Shown piece by piece: positions 26,406 through 34,640 of a stretch of DNA of 64,000 bases. Numbering within the stretch: the stretch's first letter is position 1; each line of letters opens with the position of its first letter. The stretch covers positions 124,001-188,000 of the forward strand of contig NZ_JAMQKA010000004.1 of NCBI RefSeq assembly GCF_031569985.1, written 5' to 3'. Source of the stretch: JAMQKA01 sp031569985. GTDB lineage: Bacteria > Bacteroidota > Rhodothermia > Balneolales > Balneolaceae. The notes beneath the pieces are model-generated. The model was given only the letters and a program-made list of their open reading frames with translations. It did not search any database and had not been told where the DNA came from. Made by a program: the position numbers and the translations under genes.

Positions 26406-27781
26406 TTAATAACTTGATTTTTGCCAAGGGACCGCCCCGCCCTTTTGGATAAATTTCATCATTATTGAATTTAGCTCTTGGTACTTTTTGGGATATTCTT
26501 CAATTAGATCGTTCTGTTCCATCGGGTCTTTCTGCAGGTTATAAAGCTCCTGTGAATTGAAAGGGCTGTTTTGCACTAATTTCCAATCGCCCATTCTTAC
26601 CGCTTGTATGGTTAGTCCGCCATACCTGGTTCCCCCTTCTCTCCTGGAGAAATACAGGGGATCATCTCTTTCAGGCTGTTCTTTTCCCAAAAGTGTAGGC
26701 AAAAAACTTTCTCCCTCAAGCGGGCCATTATAACTAATATCGATTACATCAAGCAGAGTTGGAAAAATATCCATGGTGAGGGCCACTCGGTCGGTGCTGC
26801 TTCCCGGTTGAACATGCTTGGGCCATGTAATTCCAGCGGGTACTCTCAATCCTCCCTCATACATACTTTGCTTAGCACCTCTTACAGGACCATTATTGGC
26901 CATACTTGGACCGTGACCACCATTGTCACTGGTAAATATTATGATGGTATTTTTATATTGACCGGTATCCTCTAGTGTTTGCAGTACCTGCCCTATTCCT
27001 GCATCCATATGTTCTATGAAAGCTACAAGTTCAGCTCTCGTTTCATCGATTCCAGGTTCTCGGTCCTTCACTTTTTCCAGCCATTCCTCCGGTGGTTGTA
27101 CAGGAAAATGCGGGGCATTATATGCCAGGTATAAAAAGAAGGGGGGGCTTCTTTATTGGCACGATCATTAATGTAATCTATCGACCAGTCAGTAAACAGG
27201 TCAGTGGCATGGCCTTCCGGATCGATCTTTTTCTTGTTTAATCGCATATAATTAATTCCATGGCGGCGGTGCGACCAGTAGTCGTCCATCATATCCCCCA
27301 GCCAGCCATGAAAATGATCGAACCCCCGTTCGTTCGGTATATTTGGTGATTCCAACCCCAAATGCCATTTTCCTACCAGCGCAGTGTGGTAGCCGTTCTG
27401 CTGCAAAACTGATGGCATCAGTGTCACCTCCGGGTGGAGGTATCCCCAGCTGTTATCCGGATTTGTACGTATTACTCCAGGAACTCCCACAAAATCCTGG
27501 TATCGACCCGACAAGAGAGCGGCACGAGTGGGCGAACAGACCGAGCTATTGGCATAAAAATTATCAAAACGCATTCCTGACGAAACCAACTGATCTATGT
27601 TGGGCGTTCGGATATCTTTGGTTCCATAATAGGACACATCATGATAGCCCTGCTCATCGGTAAGGATAAGCAGGATATTTGGTCGTTCTTCCTGCACATC
27701 ACTGGCAAATAAAATTGCCGGTGATAATAGAAATACAAGCGTAAATGCACAGAAATAAAAACGGAATACAGATCCTTTCAC
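26406..27781 (-). pseudogene. Sulfatase interrupted by a frameshift
   Basis: One sulfatase reading frame is split in two. The first part (27781 down to about 27147) has a signal peptide, TDEQGYHD, CSPTR with Cys82 and VGKWHLGLE. The second part (to 26406) has SDNGGHGPS and the usual C-terminal region. The break lies at a run of seven C on the coding strand (27141-27147); one more C would restore APPFFLYLAYN and join the parts. So the gene is a recent pseudogene, a phase-variable gene or a sequencing error. The second residue of the metal pair is Glu (DE) instead of Asp. The start is GTG with GAGGGA upstream. Confidence 0.88.
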
Positions 27782-27926
27782 TATTCCCTCAATCCGTTAA
27801 TTGTTAATAACCGGTGGCAAGTTTAGCAGTTGAAATTATCAGATTATCCTCTCAAAAATATTCAATCATCCCTGATAAGTTCTGTTAACTCGAACTTCTT
27901 CCAACAGCTAAACGAATTAAATAAAT

Positions 27927-29399
27927 CTAGTCTGGATGTATTTCGCGTTCGTCGGCCTGGAATGCCGGTGGTCGCCTAAAACGAACATTTGTGGCTCCAT
28001 TGGCTTCAAAAAAGTCGAACATCTGTTTTTTCATATCAGCTATCCTGTCCTGTTGAGATGGAACATCAATCAGGTTGTGCATCTCATTGGGATCGGTTTT
28101 CAAATCGTAAAGCTCATTTTTATCCCACACCCCGTGGTAGTAAATATACTTGTAGCGGTCGCCGCGAATGGCATAGGTCGTCGGAGTGTGGGGGAAGGCG
28201 TGTTCCCAAAAATATTGATAAGTGAACGTATTTCGCCAATTGTCTGCACTTCCATTTTCCAGTATCGGGAGGAAAGACTGCCCGTCAACGGTATGACCCT
28301 GCGGCATGCTGCCTCCAGCCAGATCGAGGAATGTGGGCCCCACATCGATATTCAGCACATTTTCATCAATTGTTGTTCCCGGCTCGATGAGTCCCGGAGC
28401 CCAGGCAATCATTGGAACGCGCATGGACTCTTCGTACGCCTGCCGTTTGTCAATTAGGCCGTGTTCACCAAGCATGAAGCCGTTATCTCCCATGTAAATG
28501 ACCAGTGTGTTTTCAGCCAGTCCCTCTTTTTCAAGATAATCCAACACACGAGTGATACTGTCATCAACGCCCATCAGGCTCTCGCTGTATTCGGTAATAA
28601 TCTCATCCAGGGTTTGCGGGTGGTCATCCCGGTTGTGGTACATGTAGTCTACCCCGTGCCAGCTAAAACGCTGCTCGCGAACCCAGTCGGGCTTACCCTC
28701 GTAATTCGATTCAATATTCTTCATAGACTGGGGCTTTGGAATTTGGGCATCAGCATATTTTCCATCATGGCGCTCTGCAGGATAGAACTCGGCATGCACA
28801 GCCTTGTGAGATATATACGCAAAAAAAGGTTTGTCCTGATCTCGTTCTTTCTGGATCCAGTCGATCGCATAATCAGTCAACAGGTCGGATATATAGCCGT
28901 CCACCCGCTGTCGCTCTCCATCGATATTCAGCATAGGATCGTAGTATACGCCTTGTCCCCGGAAGCTCACCCACTTGTCAAAACCGTGCTGGGGATCATC
29001 GCTGGCTTCCCCGATGTGCCATTTTCCAAAAAAACCGGTTTCATACCCTTCATTTTGGAGTTGCTCGGGGAAAAATTGAGTTCCCTCTTTCATCGGGTTA
29101 GAGTTATCGACCGCTCCATGCCTGAAGGCATACTGACCCGTCAATATAGAGGCCCGGCTCGGAGAACAAAGTGATGTTGTAACAAAAGCATTGGCAAGAT
29201 GAGCCCCTTCCGCGGCCATCCGGTCCATGCCCGGTGTTTGCAGGAAATCCGGGCTATCGGGGTGAAATCCCATATAATCATACCGGTGGTCATCACTTAA
29301 AATGAAAATGATATTCTTCGGCTGGGCCTGCAGAGATGAAATAGCAAACAATCCCACCAGAACAGTAACAGTAGTTTTTAGAAACGCTTTCATGAACAT
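27927..29399 (-). CDS. Sulfatase (N-sulfoglucosamine/iduronate-sulfatase-like)
   Basis: Exported sulfatase of 490 residues. The ATG at 29399 is chosen because AGGGA lies just upstream; an ATG two codons later is also possible. The signal peptide ends SLQAQ. LSDDHRYD holds the metal pair, CSPSR starts at Cys78, FGKWHIGE follows, and YMGDNGFMLGEHG supplies later ligands. It is first in the run of minus-strand catabolic genes and may share a promoter with the frameshifted sulfatase 145 bases downstream. The DDHRYD form is shared with the sulfatase at 10627-12099, so these two may be related in specificity. Confidence 0.92.
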   Translation of the reverse strand: MFMKAFLKTTVTVLVGLFAISSLQAQPKNIIFILSDDHRYDYMGFHPDSPDFLQTPGMDRMAAEGAHLANAFVTTSLCSPSRASILTGQYAFRHGAVDNSNPMKEGTQFFPEQLQNEGYETGFFGKWHIGEASDDPQHGFDKWVSFRGQGVYYDPMLNIDGERQRVDGYISDLLTDYAIDWIQKERDQDKPFFAYISHKAVHAEFYPAERHDGKYADAQIPKPQSMKNIESNYEGKPDWVREQRFSWHGVDYMYHNRDDHPQTLDEIITEYSESLMGVDDSITRVLDYLEKEGLAENTLVIYMGDNGFMLGEHGLIDKRQAYEESMRVPMIAWAPGLIEPGTTIDENVLNIDVGPTFLDLAGGSMPQGHTVDGQSFLPILENGSADNWRNTFTYQYFWEHAFPHTPTTYAIRGDRYKYIYYHGVWDKNELYDLKTDPNEMHNLIDVPSQQDRIADMKKQMFDFFEANGATNVRFRRPPAFQADEREIHPD

Positions 29400-29588
29400 T
29401 CTATCCCTGGTTTTTAAAAAGAACAAGAGTGGCTTTTTATTGACAAACTAATGGTAATAGATCGTCAGCTCTTTAGCAAAAATCTCTCTTTTATTACCGA
29501 AGGGAGGCAATGAAAAATTTTACCTGCGCACAAAGAGTTTCTGCACTTTTACTACAAGCAGCGAGCTAAAGCTGGGAATACGCTCAAA

Positions 29589-31067
29589 TCAGCTTACCGA
29601 GTAGTTGGGGGCTTCTTTGGTGATCTGCACCGAATGTGGGTGGCTCTCTTTGTAGCTGGCCGATGATATCTGGACAAATTCCGCGGTCTGAAGCTCCTTA
29701 ACTGTCGCTGCACCGCAGTAGCCCATTGCAGCACGGAGTCCGCCGGTCATCTGGTAGACCACTTCAGAGAGATAGCCTTTATAGGGCACGCGTCCTTCTA
29801 TGCCTTCCGGAACCAGTTTCTTAATATCATCTTCCACATCCTGGAAGTAGCGATCCTTAGAGCCTTTCTCCATCGCACCAATGCTTCCCATTCCGCGATA
29901 AGACTTGTACTTGCGAGACTCATAAATTACCGTCTCACCGGGACTTTCATCCACGCCGGCAAACATGGAGCCCATCATAACGGCATGGGCACCGCCGGCG
30001 ATCGCCTTGGCAATATCTCCCGTCTGCTTGATACCTCCATCGGCAATAAGTCCTACTCCGGCTTCTCTGGTATATTCAGATACTTCAAGGATGGCACTCA
30101 GCTGGGGCACCCCCACCCCTGTAACAACACGGGTCGTACAGATTGAACCTGGTCCAACACCCACTTTCACTACATCAGCCCCGGCTTCGACAAGTGCTTT
30201 AGCTCCACCTTTGGTGGCGATGTTGCCGGCAATCAGCTCAAGCTCAGGGAACGCATCTTTAATTTCACGAATTTTGCCCAGCACTCCCTCAGAGTGACCG
30301 TGAGCGGTATCCACCGTAATTATATCCACTCCGGAATCGACAAGTGCCTTCACGCGATCCATCGTATCTGGGGTGACACCAACCGCGGCACCAACCCGCA
30401 GCCGCCCCATATCATCTTTACAGGCGTTTGGAAAGTTCATCTTCTTCTCAATATCCTTGAAGGTAATCAGTCCCACCAGCTTCATATTCTCATCTACAAT
30501 CGGAAGTTTTTCCACCTTGTGCTCCTGCAGAATCTCTTCGGCTTCCTCAAGCGTGGTTCCCTCCCGCGCCGTAATCAGGTTATCCTTCGTCATGATGGTA
30601 TCGAGCGGCTTGTCTACAAAATGTTCAAACCGCAGGTCTCGATTAGTCACAATGCCAATCAGCGTATTATCATCTTCCACGATCGGGATCCCACCGATTT
30701 TGTGCTTTTTCATTAGTGATCGCGCTTCGCGAACGGTGGCTGTTTCCGGCAGTGTCACCGGGTCGACGATCATGCCGCTTTCGCTGCGTTTCACCATGCG
30801 CACCTGGTCGGCCTGGTCCTCGATACTCATATTTTTGTGGAGCATCGCAATGCCCCCTTCTCTTGCCAGCGCTATAGCCAGGCGATATTCTGAAACAGTA
30901 TCCATCGCCGCACTGATAACGGGCACATTCAGTTTGAGATTGGGTGTCAGTTGTGAGCTGGTATCCACATTTCGTGGTAGAGTCTCAGAATATGCTGGCA
31001 CTAACAGCACATCGTCATAGGTTAGGCCTTGCCGTGAAATCCGATCAAATGGAGAGGAATTGTTCAT
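29589..31067 (-). CDS. guaB: Inosine-5'-monophosphate dehydrogenase
   Basis: Converts IMP to XMP, the first committed step of GMP synthesis, in the cytoplasm. From the ATG at 31067 the protein has 492 residues, the normal length. LTYDDVLLVPAYSETLP opens the barrel; tandem CBS domains occupy about 98-208; the active-site loop GPGSICTTR places the catalytic Cys near 310; and the flap region YRGMGSIGAM follows. A longer frame beginning at a TTG (31127) is rejected because it adds residues absent from the family. It has no operon partner and marks the right-hand border of the catabolic locus. Confidence 0.97.
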   Translation of the reverse strand: MNNSSPFDRISRQGLTYDDVLLVPAYSETLPRNVDTSSQLTPNLKLNVPVISAAMDTVSEYRLAIALAREGGIAMLHKNMSIEDQADQVRMVKRSESGMIVDPVTLPETATVREARSLMKKHKIGGIPIVEDDNTLIGIVTNRDLRFEHFVDKPLDTIMTKDNLITAREGTTLEEAEEILQEHKVEKLPIVDENMKLVGLITFKDIEKKMNFPNACKDDMGRLRVGAAVGVTPDTMDRVKALVDSGVDIITVDTAHGHSEGVLGKIREIKDAFPELELIAGNIATKGGAKALVEAGADVVKVGVGPGSICTTRVVTGVGVPQLSAILEVSEYTREAGVGLIADGGIKQTGDIAKAIAGGAHAVMMGSMFAGVDESPGETVIYESRKYKSYRGMGSIGAMEKGSKDRYFQDVEDDIKKLVPEGIEGRVPYKGYLSEVVYQMTGGLRAAMGYCGAATVKELQTAEFVQISSASYKESHPHSVQITKEAPNYSVS

Positions 31068-31205
31068 AGCTGAGTCGGGATCGCAGGATTTTGTTTTTGA
31101 TTTGGGCAAAGATAAAAAATTTGCCAACGAAGTGCGTAACCAAACCGGAATTATTTTTTTGTAACCTGCTACGTGAAAAGTGAGATGGCAGACGTGAGAC
31201 GAGCA

Positions 31206-31264
31206 ATATTAGGATTTTCTCTTTATGTATTGCGAGATTTATCTCGCATTTTAAATCCTAATAT
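31206..31264. repeat. Nested palindrome
   Basis: Outer 12-base arms ATATTAGGATTT (31206-31217) and complement (31253-31264) are perfect. Inside them a second perfect stem TGCGAGAT/ATCTCGCA (31231-31248) has a 2-base loop. This can fold as a long two-tier hairpin or cruciform. There is no T tract, so a simple terminator is unlikely. It could be a dispersed repeat or a structured 5' leader of guaB. Confidence 0.6.
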
Positions 31265-31455
31265 ATTTGCGTGTTGAGCGACTCGATCAATGATACGTAA
31301 TGCGTGATGCGTAGTAACAAGGTTTTAGAAACTCATTAGCAGTAATTTTTCTTTTAGTCTACACTGGCAGCGTACGCCTCTATCTATTATCCCGGTGCCC
31401 TCGTCGAGAGAACATTAAGGAGGTATAGGCATCATTGGAGGAAAGCTGTGTAACG

Positions 31456-31493
31456 GAAGCGCTGCTTCGCGATGGGTTTCGAAGCAGCGCTTC
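31456..31493. repeat. Perfect 14-bp-arm hairpin
   Basis: GAAGCGCTGCTTCG at 31456-31469 and its complement at 31480-31493 flank a 10-base loop. Each arm is itself nearly palindromic (GAAGCGCTGCTTC), so the element can also pair between copies. It is a REP-like extragenic element by appearance; no other copy was noticed here. Confidence 0.6.
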
Positions 31494-31713
31494 GAATTAC
31501 GTTTTTGTCACTGCTAGTGGGTATGATAACTCCTAATCCTAAAAATTGGAAGACAGTTGTACAGTGACCCACCAGAGGTGGGCACAGAACGTTCCGCACC
31601 GGAGGTATTGAACGAGATAAAAGTTAAAATTCCCCTACCAATCCGGTTACTCCAACTCAGGCATAGCTAGCTGAAGTTCGCGGTACGCAGGTCCCCCTCA
31701 CTACTACCGACCT

Positions 31714-32046
31714 CTATAGCTTTCGGACTTTGAGTGCCTGGATGGCGGTTCCCAGTGAGCAGATGCCATCCTGGTAGCAGTTCACCCAGTACGTTACACT
31801 CTGCCGGCGCTTTTGAACGTATGGATCGCAGGAAGAGTATTGGCCATGCAGTTCATCAATCATGGCAGAAACATCATCTTTAATCTCAATCTTCAACTTA
31901 TCAGGAAGATCGCCCCATCCCATCAGCTGGAACATCTCCTGGAGTTGCTGGTGATCCTGCTCCGCCTCGATGAGTACTTTTTGGAGTACAGGTTCAACCT
32001 GGAAAGTGTCGTTTACTACTTCTTGTTTTTTTACAGCTGCGTTCAT
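31714..32046 (-). CDS. Small protein of unknown function
   Basis: A 110-residue soluble protein that I do not recognise. The ATG at 32046 is chosen because GGAGAA lies 6-7 bases upstream; an ATG four codons earlier is weaker. The N-terminal half looks helical and acidic (VLIEAEQDHQQLQEMFQLMG). The C-terminal half is richer in Cys and aromatic residues (SSCDP, YWVNCYQDGICSLG), with three Cys in total. There is no signal peptide or membrane segment. It stands alone between guaB and folD. The strong ribosome site and lack of low-complexity sequence support a real gene. Confidence 0.65.
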   Translation of the reverse strand: MNAAVKKQEVVNDTFQVEPVLQKVLIEAEQDHQQLQEMFQLMGWGDLPDKLKIEIKDDVSAMIDELHGQYSSCDPYVQKRRQSVTYWVNCYQDGICSLGTAIQALKVRKL

Positions 32047-32279
32047 GGTGTTCTCCATTTAACATTTTGTTTTATTTTATCAATCTGTTATAAGGATAAT
32101 GACCATGAATGACACCCCTATGTCACCCCATGTCAGGAAAATTTTAATTCCTACTATGACCGGTATTTTGGTGCTTTAAAAAAGAGGTGAGGAAAACTAC
32201 AAAAGAATAGAAATTACATAACGCTTCATTAGAAATCCACCGGGCGGGCAAATATAGCCACCCGGTGTAGAAGCTAAAC

Positions 32280-33170
32280 TTAATCCGGGTAAATCGAACT
32301 TTTGGCCGCAAGCAGTGTGTTTTTCATCAGCATGGCTACGGTCATCGGACCCACGCCGCCGGGAACAGGTGTTATCCAGCTCGCTTTTTCTTTGACGCTC
32401 TCGAAATGGCAGTCACCCACCAGCCGATATCCTTTATCACGAGTTTCATCTGCCACGCGGTTAATCCCGACATCAATAACGGTGACCCCCTCCTTGACCA
32501 TCTCACCTTTTACCAGGTTGGGTTGACCCGCAGCTACAATCAATATGTCGGCCGAGATTGTGTGTTGAGTAAGATCTTTGGTGTATTTGTGGCAGACGGT
32601 CGTTGTGGCCTTGCCTTCTCCCTCCTCTTTCGACAGGAGAATAGAGATCGGGCGACCCACGATATTGCTAGCTCCTATAATAACAGCGTGCTTGCTTTTG
32701 GTAGCGATGCTGTAATATTTGAGCAATTCAACAATGCCCGCTGGCGTGCAGGATCTGAAACTCGGCTGGCCTACTGTCAGGCGCCCTACATTCATCGGGT
32801 GAAATCCATCCACGTCTTTCCGGTAGTCAATCGACTCGATTACATCATGGGCTGACAAGTGGTTGGGCAATGGCAGTTGTGTAAGGATCCCATCCACCGA
32901 GTCGTCCTTGTTCAACTTGTTGATGGTGGCTTTCAGCTCCTTTGCAGAAATAGTATCAGGCAAACGCATCGTATCCGTTTCGATGCCGACCTCTTTGCAA
33001 GCCCGGGTTTTTGCCCCTACGTAGACATCGGAGGCGGGGTTACTGCCTACCAGCACCACTTGAAGAAAAGGCGGGCGGTGGCCGTCACTGACCCAGTCTT
33101 CCACATCTTTTTTGACTTCATTACGCGTAATTTCTGCAACTTTTTTACCGTCTATAATTTTTGCTGACAT
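32280..33170 (-). CDS. folD: Methylenetetrahydrofolate dehydrogenase / methenyltetrahydrofolate cyclohydrolase
   Basis: Bifunctional cytoplasmic enzyme of one-carbon metabolism, 296 residues. The catalytic Tyr50-Lys54 pair lies in DVYVGAKTRAC. GILTQLPLP and the folate-binding loop are present, and the NADP site is IIGASNIVGRP. The C-terminal signature TPVPGGVGPMT is complete. It interconverts 5,10-methylene- and 10-formyl-tetrahydrofolate for purine and formyl-methionine supply. A weak CACCGGG/CCCGGTG hairpin at 32238-32267 lies just past its stop codon and may act in termination. It is a single gene, followed 86 bases upstream by the response regulator gene. Confidence 0.97.
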   Translation of the reverse strand: MSAKIIDGKKVAEITRNEVKKDVEDWVSDGHRPPFLQVVLVGSNPASDVYVGAKTRACKEVGIETDTMRLPDTISAKELKATINKLNKDDSVDGILTQLPLPNHLSAHDVIESIDYRKDVDGFHPMNVGRLTVGQPSFRSCTPAGIVELLKYYSIATKSKHAVIIGASNIVGRPISILLSKEEGEGKATTTVCHKYTKDLTQHTISADILIVAAGQPNLVKGEMVKEGVTVIDVGINRVADETRDKGYRLVGDCHFESVKEKASWITPVPGGVGPMTVAMLMKNTLLAAKSSIYPD

Positions 33171-33256
33171 TAAACCAGTAACTTGAAAAATATTAGTTTG
33201 GATTTTTGTGAGGGAAAAATGTGCAGGAGAGCCTTATTAAAACTCAACCATAAAAG

Positions 33257-34633
33257 CTATCGCTCAATATTATACTTCTTCATTTTGGTATACATGTGGC
33301 TTCGCTGTATATCGATAGCTTCAGCCGTCTGGGAAATATTCCAGTCGTTTTCCTCCAGTTTTCGCACCAAAAATAATCGTTCTGCGGCTTCTTTGAAATC
33401 CTGGAATGTCTGGCCGTCCATAACAAGATCATCGGACTGATCAGGCTTCGTTCGGCGTGAGGATCCCATAAGTTCCACGTCATCTTTCGTAATCGTTGAA
33501 TCACTCACCAACAATCCCAGCCGCTCAACAGCATTCTGTAGCTCCCGAACATTGCCAGACCAAGGCATACATTTGAGCTGCTCCAGTGCTTCTTCCGAAA
33601 ATTCAATGCCTGAAAACACAATATCATCTTTGGCCAGGTTCTTCAGACAGTGTTTGGCCAGCATCGGGATATCCTCTCTCCTTTCCCTCAGTGGCGGCAC
33701 ATGGATGGGCAGCACGTTTATACGGTGATATAGGTCCTCCCGAAAGTTTCCCGCCTTTATCTCATCCACCAGATCTTTGTTTGTTGCCGCCACAACGCGA
33801 ACGTCAACTTCAATCTTTTCTGCACCGCCCACCCTGGTAACGGCGTTTTCCTGCAGAGCCCGGAGCACTTTTGCCTGGGCATCAAGGCTCATATCACCGA
33901 TTTCATCCATAAAAAGCGTGCCCCTGTCGGCCTGCTCAAACTTGCCAATGCGCCGGCTCGTAGCCCCTGTAAAGGCCCCTTCCTCGTGGCCAAAAAGCTC
34001 ACTTTCCAGCAGTTCTGTGGGAATCGCGGCACAGTTGACATCCACAAAAGCAGAAGAACTTCGTTTACTCTTCTCGTGAATCCAGCGGGCTACAAGCTCT
34101 TTACCGGTCCCGTTTTCGCCGGTGATAAGAACGCGTGAATTGGTTGGCGCCACCTTTTCTATGGTCTGCTTGATCTTGCTGATCGCATCACTTTCGCCAA
34201 TAATTTCGGGGACCTGTGGCAATTTTGACCGTATATTCCGGTTTTCTCGCTGCAGGTTGTGGCGATCTATCGCATTCCGAACACTAACCAGCAGGCGGTT
34301 CAAATCCGGCGGCTTTTCAATAAAATCGAACGCCCCGAGCTTGGTGGCCTTTACGGCAATCTCAATATTCCCGTGGCCAGAAATCATGATAACGGGGAAC
34401 TCATGGCCCTCATCGCGAATACTTTTCAGAACCTCCATCCCGTCCATGCCCTGCATCTTAATATCCAGCAGGATAAGGTCGATCCGCTTTTCTTTGACTT
34501 TTTGAAGGGTTTCAGTGCCACTCTCTGCTTCAAATATGGTATACCCCTCAAACTCGAGGATATCCCTCAGAGAACTGCGAATGCTCTTCTCATCGTCGGT
34601 AACGAGAATCTGTATGTTGGAATTTTTGGCCAT
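33257..34633 (-). CDS. Sigma-54-dependent response regulator (NtrC/AtoC type)
   Basis: A 458-residue transcription activator. The receiver domain (1-120) has the acidic pair Asp13-Asp14 and phospho-acceptor Asp57. The AAA+ domain has Walker A GENGTGKE at 172-179 and the sigma-54-contacting GAFTGA at 219-224. The C-terminal Fis-type helix-turn-helix is at about 430-456 (WNISQTAEAIDIQRSHMYTK). All functional motifs are intact, so it should activate sigma-54 promoters on phosphorylation. No cognate histidine kinase is adjacent. It is 7 bases downstream of dacB and may be co-transcribed with it. Confidence 0.95.
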   Translation of the reverse strand: MAKNSNIQILVTDDEKSIRSSLRDILEFEGYTIFEAESGTETLQKVKEKRIDLILLDIKMQGMDGMEVLKSIRDEGHEFPVIMISGHGNIEIAVKATKLGAFDFIEKPPDLNRLLVSVRNAIDRHNLQRENRNIRSKLPQVPEIIGESDAISKIKQTIEKVAPTNSRVLITGENGTGKELVARWIHEKSKRSSSAFVDVNCAAIPTELLESELFGHEEGAFTGATSRRIGKFEQADRGTLFMDEIGDMSLDAQAKVLRALQENAVTRVGGAEKIEVDVRVVAATNKDLVDEIKAGNFREDLYHRINVLPIHVPPLRERREDIPMLAKHCLKNLAKDDIVFSGIEFSEEALEQLKCMPWSGNVRELQNAVERLGLLVSDSTITKDDVELMGSSRRTKPDQSDDLVMDGQTFQDFKEAAERLFLVRKLEENDWNISQTAEAIDIQRSHMYTKMKKYNIER

Positions 34634-34640
34634 CGTATTT

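Larger units (their letters stand above)
31068..31713. other. Intergenic region with two large palindromes
   Basis: About 646 bases between guaB and a small unknown gene. They hold a nested palindrome (31206-31264) and a 14-base-arm hairpin (31456-31493), both described separately, plus a small CCCACC/GGTGGG hairpin near 31567. No gene is supported on either strand. The stretch AAGGAGGTATAGG near 31420 looks like a ribosome site but is followed by no credible frame. Confidence 0.5.

Noticed and set aside
28461..29174. A 237-codon plus-strand gene
   Set aside because: Antisense shadow of an intact sulfatase gene.
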